The notes under the pieces: generated by a model
The model's database searches: none
The model's input: the letters and a program-made list of their open reading frames with translations, nothing else
Told to the model about the DNA's origin: nothing
In this document: in pieces, positions 1 through 5,975 of the stretch
Layout: each line of letters opens with the position of its first letter
How positions within the stretch are numbered: the stretch's first letter is position 1
Translations under genes and position numbers: made by a program
Source: Acidobacteriota bacterium
GTDB lineage: Bacteria; Acidobacteriota; Vicinamibacteria; Vicinamibacterales; 2-12-FULL-66-21
Direction of reading: 5' to 3'
Assembly (NCBI GenBank): GCA_013694845.1
Contig: JACDBQ010000049.1
Location: 1 to 7,503, forward strand
DNA: 7,503 nucleotides

Positions 1-1
1 C

Positions 2-1996
2 GTCGAGTCCGAGGACGCGCGCGCGGTTGGGCGGCTGATCGTTGCCGTCGCACGCCGCCGCACGTTTCTGCGCGCTGCTGTCGCTCTCGCGATCGGCTGC
101 GTGGCGAGCGCGCCGATCGTGGCGGCCGCCTCGCTCTTCGACTGGCAGCAGGGTGCGCAGGCGCTGCGCGCCGCAGGCGTCGTGGTCGTGGTCACGGTCG
201 TGATGGCGTTGTCATCCCGGTGGACGACATATCGCGCGAGCGCCCTCTCGATCGAGCGGGCAAGACCATCCTGCTTGAATGTGCTCGTGACCGCCGAGGA
301 ACTGTTCCGTCACCCTGACCGCGCTTCGCCGATCATGCGCGATCGGGTCTACGCGACGGCCGCTCGCGCCGTGGCCGGCCTTTGCGCCAGCGAAGTCGTG
401 CCGTTCGGACGCGCGTTCGGCGCAATTGCGTGCGCCGCTGCGGTCACGCTTCTCCTTTCCCCAACCGGCCGGGCAGGCGTTCAGCAGCTGTCTGAAACTG
501 TGACGACCCGGCTCGGCGGACTCGTAGGGGAAGCCGGTCTCGTTCGAGTCATGGTCTTGCCGCCGGCGTATACGGGCCAGGCCACGCTGGAACTGAGGAA
601 TCCAGACCGTATCGACGTCCTCGAAGGCAGCCGGCTGCGGTTCGCAATCCCTTCTGGATGGCGCGTGCGATTCGGCACGAGCGCACATTCGACCGAGCTG
701 ATTGCGCGAGACACTGGATATTTCGCCGTCGAGGAGCCCGGCGAGGGCGGACGGCGACGGCTGATTCCGTTGAGTGTCAGTCCCGACCACACACCGTCCG
801 TTCGGATCGATGCGCCGGCCAAGGACCTGCTGTTGCCGGACGGCGGTCGAACGATCCCCGTCGCGATCAGCGCGTCCGATGACCTGGGGCTCGAGACACT
901 CGAACTTCGCTACACCAAGGTGTCGGGCACCGGCGAACAGTTCGAGTTCGTCGAGGGGACCGTTCCGGTGCGGGTTCAGCGCACGTCCGGACGCGCGTGG
1001 CGAGCCGACGGGGGTCTCGCGCTCGCGTCGCTGAAGCTTGGACCGGGCGACTCGCTCGTGTATCGCGCCGTCGCTCGCGACCAGCGGCCGGGCGATGCCG
1101 GACTGGCGGCATCCGACACCTACTTCGTGGAGATCGCGGGTCCCGGCCAGGTGGCGCTCGAGGGTGTCGAGATGCCGCCTGAGCTCGAGCGCTACGCGAT
1201 GTCGCAGCAAATGATCGTGATGAAGCTGGAACGGCTCCGAGTCAGGGAAGCCGGGATGCCAAGGGAGGCCGTCGTCGAGGAGACGGCGTCGATTGGCACG
1301 GAACAGCGCACGGTCCGCGCGAATTTCGTCTTCCTTCTCGGTGGTCACGTGGACGACGAAGAAGTCGAGGCGGAGCAGTCTCACGAGATCCAGGAAGGAC
1401 GGCTGGAGAACACCGCGCGCAAGGACATCAATGCGGCGATTTCGCAGATGACGCGGGTGGAGCAGGGGCTGTCGGCGGTGAATACCTCCGCTGCACTCCC
1501 GCCCGCCCGGGCGGCCGTCGAATCGCTTCAACGCGCGTTCGGGCGGAGCCGATACCTGTTGCGATCGCTTGCGGTCCGCAGCCTTCTCGATCCCGCGCGA
1601 CGACTGACCGGGGATCTGAGCGATGCGGCTGACTGGCGCCGCGTCGTGCCCGACGCCGATGCCCGCCACGGCGAGGTTGCACGGCAGATGCTGGACCGGC
1701 TGCTCCGCCTGGCAGAGGGCATGGCGCGTGGCCGGCCGTCGGATCCGGCGGACCTTCAGCGTCTCGCGGAGGCCGCGCTGGCGATCGATCCAGGCTCTCC
1801 GCTGTGGCGTGAGGTGGCCCGCAAGCTGCCCGACGCCAACCGACTATCGGCGGTGCAGGAAGTGATCGCCCTCATGTCACCGGAGACGCTTCGCGGCGCG
1901 GTGCCGCGGACGCCGCTGTCGCAACCGGAGTCACCGATCCGCCGCGCGCTCGACGCGGAGCGTCGAAAGGTGAAAGACGCGGAGCGTCGAAAGTGA
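2..1996 (+). CDS. DUF4175-like multi-pass membrane protein, 5'-partial
   Basis: The reading frame is open from base 2 with no stop, so the gene starts before the window; a GTG at 101 lies inside the first hydrophobic segment and is unlikely to be the true start. The visible 664 residues (numbered from base 2) show hydrophobic segments at about 22-45, 57-72 and 136-153, then a beta-rich region with the motif LPPAYTG (186-192) and DDLGL (293-297). A helical, charged C-terminal half follows, with an acidic stretch from about residue 451. This order (N-terminal membrane helices, Ig-like PPxYTG/DDxGL region, long helical tail) is that of DUF4175-type proteins, which in Acidobacteriota and relatives are often found beside MoxR ATPase, DUF58 and BatA-like genes; here the following gene fits that context. 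The molecular role is unknown, and most of the protein should lie outside the cytoplasm. The C-terminal tail (DAERRKVKDAERRK) is encoded by a tandem repeat. The stop overlaps a GTG as GTGA. Family assignment is from motif recognition only. Confidence 0.72.
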   Translation, partial: VESEDARAVGRLIVAVARRRTFLRAAVALAIGCVASAPIVAAASLFDWQQGAQALRAAGVVVVVTVVMALSSRWTTYRASALSIERARPSCLNVLVTAEELFRHPDRASPIMRDRVYATAARAVAGLCASEVVPFGRAFGAIACAAAVTLLLSPTGRAGVQQLSETVTTRLGGLVGEAGLVRVMVLPPAYTGQATLELRNPDRIDVLEGSRLRFAIPSGWRVRFGTSAHSTELIARDTGYFAVEEPGEGGRRRLIPLSVSPDHTPSVRIDAPAKDLLLPDGGRTIPVAISASDDLGLETLELRYTKVSGTGEQFEFVEGTVPVRVQRTSGRAWRADGGLALASLKLGPGDSLVYRAVARDQRPGDAGLAASDTYFVEIAGPGQVALEGVEMPPELERYAMSQQMIVMKLERLRVREAGMPREAVVEETASIGTEQRTVRANFVFLLGGHVDDEEVEAEQSHEIQEGRLENTARKDINAAISQMTRVEQGLSAVNTSAALPPARAAVESLQRAFGRSRYLLRSLAVRSLLDPARRLTGDLSDAADWRRVVPDADARHGEVARQMLDRLLRLAEGMARGRPSDPADLQRLAEAALAIDPGSPLWREVARKLPDANRLSAVQEVIALMSPETLRGAVPRTPLSQPESPIRRALDAERRKVKDAERRK

Positions 1997-2067
1997 AAAC
2001 ACGCGGAGCGTCGACAGGTGAAAGTCTCGAAGCGTCGGCCATGAGAGTCACGGAGCGTCGGCGATGA
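1993..2067 (+). CDS. Possible 24-codon coupling mini-ORF between the two flanking genes
   Basis: A GTG at 1993 overlaps the upstream gene's stop as GTGA and opens a 24-residue frame that ends in a TGA (2065-2067) overlapping the downstream ATG as ATGA. It is preceded by GGAG at 1981-1984 with an 8-base spacer. Within it, ATG 2041 (GAAG at 2029-2032) gives an in-frame 8-residue version, MRVTERRR. In another frame, GTG 2018 gives MKVSKRRP, whose stop overlaps ATG 2041, again as ATGA. The peptide has no recognisable family and is probably not functional as a protein; its likely role, if translated, is to hand ribosomes from the upstream gene to the downstream one. Translation is inference from codon geometry. 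Confidence 0.35.
   Translation: MKTRGASTGESLEASAMRVTERRR
2052..2055 (+). promoter_or_regulatory. Ribosome binding site deciding the start at 2064
   Basis: GGAG lies 8 bases before ATG 2064. Upstream in this frame there is a stop at 2019-2021 and no ATG or GTG between, so this start is well fixed. The site is the fifth copy of the repeated initiation cassette. Confidence 0.75.
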
Positions 2068-3788
2068 AGCTGGCTTGCCGTTTTCTCGCAATCGGCATAG
2101 CTATCGCCGGTCTGGTCGATCCGGCCGTCACCCGCCGCTCGCGCACGCCGCTGTCTGTGGCTTTCGCCATGCCAAATGCCTCGCACCCGGACTTTCAACC
2201 GGCGGAGACTCTTCGCGCCGACATTGTGTCGGCTCTCGGCGACCGACCGAGCGTGGACGGCGTTGCGCCGACGCACGCCGTCATCGCCATCGGCGACGCC
2301 GAGCTCCGGACGGCGCCGTCTGCGCCGGTGTTTGCTGTGCCGGTCCAGCGCAAGAGCAGCCTTCCAACGATCCTGGACATTAGAGTCCCGCGTCACACCG
2401 TGCCGGGGCAGGCGGTCGACATCACCGCCCGGATCCGCGGCCGTGGTCTCGCCGGCAGAAACACCTCGTTGAGCCTCGAGCTCCGTGGGGTCGGGATCGG
2501 TGCCGCCGATCACACGTGGACCAGGGACGACGAACCATACGAGGCGCACTATGCATTCGCGTCCCCCTCGGCGGGCGTTCATCGGGTGCGGCTGGTCGGC
2601 CAGACCCAGGGGTCTGATGAACGTGTCGTCGCTGACACAGTGGTGATCGCCCGGGATCGGCCGCTCCGGGTGCTCGCCTTCGAGCCGCGACCCTCGTGGC
2701 CTCTCACCTTCGTCCGTCGGAGCCTGGAGGCCGACTCGCTGTTCCAAGTCGCCTTCACCAGTCGGAGCTCGCGTCCAGCGGTCACCTCGTCGGGCGGAGC
2801 GCCACGATCGCTGCAGTCCCTCGAGCTTGACCGTTTCGACGCTGTTCTGGTGGGAGCGCTCGACGACCTCGCCGATACCGACGTCCGCGCGCTGGACAGC
2901 TTCGTCAGCGAACGCGGCGGCACTCTCGTATTGCTGCCGGATCGCCGCATTCCCGAAGTGATCCGGACACGATTCAACCTGCCCCGCAGCGAGGAGGTCC
3001 TCCTCGACGTGCCGGTACGGATCCAGAGCGCCATCGCCAGCCCGCGGGCGTCCGAGCTGCTGGTGATGCCCGCGACCGTTCGCGCACTGGCTGCGTTTCG
3101 CCACGGAAAGTCGGATCGCACGGTCATCGGCGTGGTGGATCACGGCGCCGGCCGAGTGGTGGTTTCCGGTGCGCTGGATGCGTGGAGACATCGTGCCGAC
3201 CAGTCTGGAGCGTTCGACGAGTTGTGGCGTGGAATCGTGGCTGATGGCGCGCTGGAGGCACCGCCCCGAATCGAGGTCACGCTGGTGCCGCGGATCGCGC
3301 GGCCAGGCGACCGCGTGCAGGTCTCCATCTCGCTGCGCGGGACCGAGTTCGAGCGTATCGCGGAGCACCGGGTCGATCTTCCCGCCATTGCGGCATCATT
3401 GAAGTCCACTGAGGGGAGGGACGAGATGATCCGGCTGTGGCCGGCACCCCGACCTGGCGTGTACCGAGCGGCATTCGTCGCCCCATCGCCAGGGCAGTAC
3501 AACGTGTCGGTCTCGACCGCGGACGCATCGACGAGTGTTCCACTCCCGGTTGCAGATGACGTCGTGCATCCGGGAGAGGACGCCGCCGCCGCGTTGAGCT
3601 ACGCTGCTGAGGCGAGCGGCGGAGCGGTCGTGCAGGACGTCAGCGCACTCGCAGCGGCCCTCGAGGCGATCGATACCGGGAGCCAGGCGAAATCGACCCA
3701 GCCGATGCGGTCGGCGTGGTGGATCGCCCCGTTCTCCTTGCTGCTCTGCGCCGAGTGGGCGCTGCGGCGGCGTTCTGGCCTGAAATGA
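2064..3788 (+). CDS. Membrane-anchored protein with glutamine-amidotransferase-like fold (BatA-cluster type)
   Basis: This 574-residue protein starts with a hydrophobic segment (about 1-21) and ends with another plus an Arg-rich tail (WWIAPFSLLLCAEWALRRR, from 552), so the middle probably faces the periplasm. The N-terminal half has beta-rich stretches (about 105-198, with PGQAVDITARIRG) typical of Ig-like regions. PLRVLAFEPRPSWP (200-213) and RFDAVLVGALDDL (257-269) followed by GGTLVLLPDR (285-294) resemble the Rossmann-like core of class I glutamine-amidotransferase-like domains seen in membrane proteins of MoxR/DUF58/BatA clusters. I see no Cys nucleophile in that region, so it is probably non-catalytic. 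Further beta-rich sequence fills about 390-515. It follows the DUF4175-like gene by 67 bp of repeat and overlaps the recombinase gene by 4 bp (ATGA), indicating one operon. Function unknown; family call is moderate confidence, the coding call is strong. Confidence 0.78.
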   Translation: MKLACRFLAIGIAIAGLVDPAVTRRSRTPLSVAFAMPNASHPDFQPAETLRADIVSALGDRPSVDGVAPTHAVIAIGDAELRTAPSAPVFAVPVQRKSSLPTILDIRVPRHTVPGQAVDITARIRGRGLAGRNTSLSLELRGVGIGAADHTWTRDDEPYEAHYAFASPSAGVHRVRLVGQTQGSDERVVADTVVIARDRPLRVLAFEPRPSWPLTFVRRSLEADSLFQVAFTSRSSRPAVTSSGGAPRSLQSLELDRFDAVLVGALDDLADTDVRALDSFVSERGGTLVLLPDRRIPEVIRTRFNLPRSEEVLLDVPVRIQSAIASPRASELLVMPATVRALAAFRHGKSDRTVIGVVDHGAGRVVVSGALDAWRHRADQSGAFDELWRGIVADGALEAPPRIEVTLVPRIARPGDRVQVSISLRGTEFERIAEHRVDLPAIAASLKSTEGRDEMIRLWPAPRPGVYRAAFVAPSPGQYNVSVSTADASTSVPLPVADDVVHPGEDAAAALSYAAEASGGAVVQDVSALAAALEAIDTGSQAKSTQPMRSAWWIAPFSLLLCAEWALRRRSGLK

Positions 3789-4663
3789 TCGATACCTATC
3801 TGACCTACCTGCGCGACGTGAGACGGATGGCCGACAACACGCTCGAGAGTTACGCGCGCGACCTTGGACAGCTCGCCGCGTTTGCAGAAAAGCAGGGAAC
3901 CGCGATCGAGGCAATCGATCGTCGCGACCTGGAGACCTTCATCCGTGCGCAGATGGCGGAGGGGCATGCACCCAGGTCGGTTGCGCGCCTGGTCGCGTGC
4001 GTCCGCGGGTTCTACAAGTTCACCACGGTCGAGAGAAAGCTCGCCCGAAATCCCGCGGACGACCTGCGTTCCCCCCGGGCCTGGGCGGCTCTCCCGAATT
4101 TTCTGAGCCTCGAAGAAGTCGACCGGCTGCTCGAGCAGCCCGATACCGCGACCCCGCGCGGGTTGCGGGACAAGGCACTCATCGAGGTGCTCTATGCGAC
4201 GGGACTCAGGGTCTCCGAGTTGATCGCCTTGCGTGCTGGCGACCTGAATCTGGACGACGGTTATCTCACCTGTATCGGGAAGGGAGACAAGCAGCGGATG
4301 GTGCCGATCGGCCAAACCGCGGTCGAATGGGTTCGACAGTACATTCGCGACGGTCGCCAGTCCCTGCTCAGGAAGAAAAGTTCTCCCTGGCTGTTCGTCA
4401 ATGCGAGGGATGGGGGACCGCTGTCGCGGGTGGGGTTCTGGAAAGTACTCAAGGCGTATGGCACAGGCGCCGGGATTTTGCGTCCGTTGAGCCCGCACGT
4501 GCTCCGACACTCGTTTGCGACCCACCTGCTCGACCGGGGCGCAGATCTCCGCATGATCCAGCTGATGCTCGGGCACGCCGATCTCTCGACAACGCAGATC
4601 TACACGCACGTGCTCGAAGCCCGTTTGCGCACCGTCTACGACAAGTTCCACCCGCGAGAGTAG
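3785..4663 (+). CDS. xerD: Tyrosine site-specific recombinase, XerD-like
   Basis: XerC and XerD act together at dif sites, under FtsK control, to resolve chromosome dimers at division. The 292-residue product has the usual length (about 300) and layout: an N-terminal core-binding SAM-like domain (about 1-90, with NTLESYARDL) and a C-terminal catalytic domain. All six catalytic residues are visible: Arg142 (ATGLRVSEL), Lys166 (GKGDKQR), His238 and Arg241 (HVLRHSFATHL), His264 (LGHADLSTTQ) and the nucleophile Tyr273 (IYTHV). The spacing of these matches E. coli XerD exactly (24, 72, 3, 26, 9). XerD rather than XerC is favoured by NPADDL, LRDKALIEVLYATGLRVSEL and the HPRE end, but the two are hard to separate without a tree. 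I choose ATG 3785 because it overlaps the upstream stop as ATGA and gives the normal N-terminus; an ATG-like alternative (GTG 3716) would add 23 residues encoded within the upstream gene. No good Shine-Dalgarno is seen, so translation is probably coupled to the upstream gene. Confidence 0.93.
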   Translation: MIDTYLTYLRDVRRMADNTLESYARDLGQLAAFAEKQGTAIEAIDRRDLETFIRAQMAEGHAPRSVARLVACVRGFYKFTTVERKLARNPADDLRSPRAWAALPNFLSLEEVDRLLEQPDTATPRGLRDKALIEVLYATGLRVSELIALRAGDLNLDDGYLTCIGKGDKQRMVPIGQTAVEWVRQYIRDGRQSLLRKKSSPWLFVNARDGGPLSRVGFWKVLKAYGTGAGILRPLSPHVLRHSFATHLLDRGADLRMIQLMLGHADLSTTQIYTHVLEARLRTVYDKFHPRE

Positions 4664-4670
4664 CTTCTTA

Positions 4671-4700
4671 TTGCCGCGGTAGGGCCCGATCCGGTACACT
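4671..4700 (+). promoter_or_regulatory. Candidate sigma-70-type promoter for metK
   Basis: TTGCCG (4671-4676) and TACACT (4695-4700) are separated by 18 bases and resemble -35 and -10 boxes (four of six matches each). Transcription would start near 4706-4707, giving a leader of about 78 bases. ATCCG (4689-4693) and CGGAT (4704-4708) form a small dyad around the -10 that could be chance. It lies just after the xerD stop, in the only gap longer than 100 bp. Confidence 0.45.
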
Positions 4701-4715
4701 TGTCGGATTTGAAGA

Positions 4716-4735
4716 GCCCGGCCGGTGTGCCGGGC
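4716..4735 (+). promoter_or_regulatory. Hairpin 1 in the metK leader
   Basis: GCCCGGC (4716-4722) and GCCGGGC (4729-4735) form a perfect 7-bp stem with a 6-base loop. No T-run follows, so it is not an intrinsic terminator for xerD. It begins about ten bases after the predicted transcription start and could be a leader structure or an RNA stabiliser. It does not match a SAM-responsive riboswitch that I can recognise. Confidence 0.5.
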
Positions 4736-4741
4736 GGCACG

Positions 4742-4758
4742 GCCGCGTCCGGCGCGGC
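4742..4758 (+). promoter_or_regulatory. Hairpin 2 in the metK leader
   Basis: GCCGCG (4742-4747) and CGCGGC (4753-4758) form a perfect 6-bp stem with loop TCCGG. It ends nine bases before the AAAGGAG ribosome binding site, leaving that site free. CGGCAC recurs at 4735-4740 and 4755-4760, so alternative pairings between the two hairpins are possible. Function unknown. Confidence 0.45.
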
Positions 4759-4767
4759 ACAGGCAAT

Positions 4768-4774
4768 AAAGGAG
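4768..4774 (+). promoter_or_regulatory. Strong ribosome binding site of metK
   Basis: AAAGGAG stands 10 bases before ATG 4785. It is the best Shine-Dalgarno sequence in the window, in line with high expression of a housekeeping enzyme, and fixes the metK start. Confidence 0.8.
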
Positions 4775-4784
4775 CTCGAGACGC

Positions 4785-5936
4785 ATGAGCCGTAAAGGCC
4801 GTTACCATTTCACGTCCGAGTCGGTGACCGAGGGACATCCCGACAAGATCGCCGACCAGATTTCCGATTCCATTCTCGACGCGATCCTCGTGCAGGACCC
4901 CGTGGGCCGCGTCGCCTGCGAAACCCTCGTGACGACCGGCCTGGCGATCATCGCCGGCGAGATCACGACGAGCTGCTATGTCGACTTTCCGCGAATCGTT
5001 CGCGAAACCATCCGGGATGTCGGCTATACCCGCGCGAAGTTCGGCTTCGACTCTGAGACCTGCGCGGTACTGTCCTCGATCCACGAGCAGTCACCCGATA
5101 TCGCACAGGGTGTCGACCCCGGTGGCGCCGGCGACCAGGGCCTGATGTTCGGGTACGCGTGCACCGAAACCGACGAACTGATGCCGATGCCGATCATGCT
5201 GGCGCACAAGCTCGTGCGCGGCCTGTCGGAGGCACGCCGAAGCGGTGTGCTCGACTACCTGCGTCCGGACGGCAAGTCGCAGGTGAGCATCGAGTACGAC
5301 GGTCCCAAGCCCGTCCGGGTCGACACCGTTGTCGTCTCGACCCAGCACAGTTCCACGGTCAACAACGACACCCTGCGCGAGGACGTCACCGACAAGATCG
5401 TGAACAAGGTGATCCCCGCACACATGATGGACAGCAAGACCAGGATCCTGATCAACCCGACCGGCCGTTTCGTCGTCGGCGGGCCCCACGGCGACGCGGG
5501 CGTGACCGGCCGCAAGATCATTGTCGATACCTATGGTGGTGCGGCCCCGCACGGTGGCGGCGCGTTCTCAGGCAAGGATCCGACGAAGGTGGACCGCTCG
5601 GCCTGCTACATGGCGCGCTACGTGGCAAAGAACATCGTCGCAGCGGGGCTGGCGGAACGCTGCACCGTGCAGCTTGCGTACGCCATCGGCGTCGCGGAGC
5701 CCGTCTCGGTGCTGATCGATACGGACGGCAGCGGGACGATTACTGACGAGAAGCTCAGCGAGATCGTGCGCGCAAATTTCACGCTCACCCCGCGTGGCAT
5801 CATCGAAACGCTCGACCTCCGGAGACCGATCTACAAGAAGACGGCGGCGTTCGGTCACTTCGGCCGCACCGAGCCTGAGTTCACCTGGGAGAAGACAGAC
5901 AAGGCGAACGCGCTCCGGTCGGATGCGGGGAGGTAA
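4785..5936 (+). CDS. metK: S-adenosylmethionine synthase (methionine adenosyltransferase)
   Basis: MetK is a cytoplasmic enzyme that joins methionine and ATP to make S-adenosylmethionine, releasing phosphate and pyrophosphate. At 383 residues it has the full family length (about 380-400). The N-terminus FTSESVTEGHPDK (residues 9-21, with the catalytic His18 and the Asp20/Lys21 pair) is nearly invariant in the family. The two signature motifs are intact: GAGDQG (114-119) and GGGAFSGKD (257-265), the latter continuing into PTKVDRS. HGDAGVTGRK (235-244) is also present. The C-terminal FGHFGR is typical. It has its own likely promoter and a strong Shine-Dalgarno, so it is probably transcribed apart from the upstream operon. 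An intrinsic terminator 58 bp after its stop would end its transcript, but that terminator is inside the next gene. There is no ahcY neighbour in the window. Nothing looks truncated or degenerate. Confidence 0.98.
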   Translation: MSRKGRYHFTSESVTEGHPDKIADQISDSILDAILVQDPVGRVACETLVTTGLAIIAGEITTSCYVDFPRIVRETIRDVGYTRAKFGFDSETCAVLSSIHEQSPDIAQGVDPGGAGDQGLMFGYACTETDELMPMPIMLAHKLVRGLSEARRSGVLDYLRPDGKSQVSIEYDGPKPVRVDTVVVSTQHSSTVNNDTLREDVTDKIVNKVIPAHMMDSKTRILINPTGRFVVGGPHGDAGVTGRKIIVDTYGGAAPHGGGAFSGKDPTKVDRSACYMARYVAKNIVAAGLAERCTVQLAYAIGVAEPVSVLIDTDGSGTITDEKLSEIVRANFTLTPRGIIETLDLRRPIYKKTAAFGHFGRTEPEFTWEKTDKANALRSDAGR

Positions 5937-5940
5937 CCCA

Positions 5941-5974
5941 GTTCAGCACGGTCCCTGCGCGGACCAGATCGAAC
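5941..5974 (+). promoter_or_regulatory. Weak dyad between metK and the PHP hydrolase start
   Basis: GGTCC (5950-5954) pairs with GGACC (5961-5965) around a 6-base loop, and the outer GTTC (5941-5944) pairs with GAAC (5971-5974), leaving a symmetric 5x5 internal loop. The structure ends one base before ATG 5976 and could hinder initiation there. The stems are short, so this may be chance. Confidence 0.3.
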
Positions 5975-5975
5975 A

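Larger units (their letters stand above)
1952..2069 (+). repeat. Five-unit ~24-bp tandem repeat of Shine-Dalgarno/start-codon cassettes
   Basis: Five imperfect units occupy 1952-1975, 1976-1998, 1999-2023, 2024-2046 and 2047-2069. The core CGGAGCGTCG (CGAAGCGTCG in unit 4) starts at 1956, 1980, 2004, 2028 and 2051, giving spacings of 24, 24, 24 and 23. Each unit has GGAG or GAAG, then 8-9 bases, then a start codon: GTG 1970, GTG 1993, GTG 2018, ATG 2041, ATG 2064. The last is the start of the downstream gene. Units 1-2 are within the upstream coding region. In unit 1 the core forms a perfect hairpin (TCGACGC, loop GGA, GCGTCGA; 1950-1966) with the GGAG at the loop; the stem decays in later units. 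The array most likely arose by duplication of one translation-initiation region. Confidence 0.85.

Noticed and set aside
212..1669. Minus-strand open frame (485 codons) opposite the DUF4175-like gene
   Set aside because: Same codon-position artefact; no motif, and it conflicts with the well-supported + strand frame.
1952..2069. CRISPR-like array
   Set aside because: The units are directly adjacent with no unique spacers and they overlap coding sequence.
1872..3368. Long minus-strand open frame (498 codons) opposite the amidotransferase-like gene
   Set aside because: It is a high-GC shadow of a + strand gene with clear membrane segments and family-like motifs; the antisense product is Arg/His/Asp-rich low-information sequence without any motif.
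3716..3784. N-terminal extension of the recombinase from GTG 3716
   Set aside because: The extra 23 residues lie within the upstream gene's transmembrane end and match no XerD N-terminus; ATG 3785 with its ATGA overlap is the standard choice.
3785..4663. Recombinase as an integrase marking a genomic island or integron
   Set aside because: Length, motifs and the HPRE C-terminus are those of housekeeping XerC/XerD; no attachment-site repeats, tRNA or cargo genes are seen.
4707..4784. Known SAM riboswitch upstream of metK
   Set aside because: The leader is too short for the SAM-I class and I see no conserved core of the short SAM-sensing classes; kept only as an unclassified leader.
3599..4786. 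Minus-strand open frame (395 codons) opposite the recombinase
   Set aside because: The + strand carries every catalytic residue of a tyrosine recombinase in the right spacing; the antisense frame runs across two genes and a promoter region and shows no domain.
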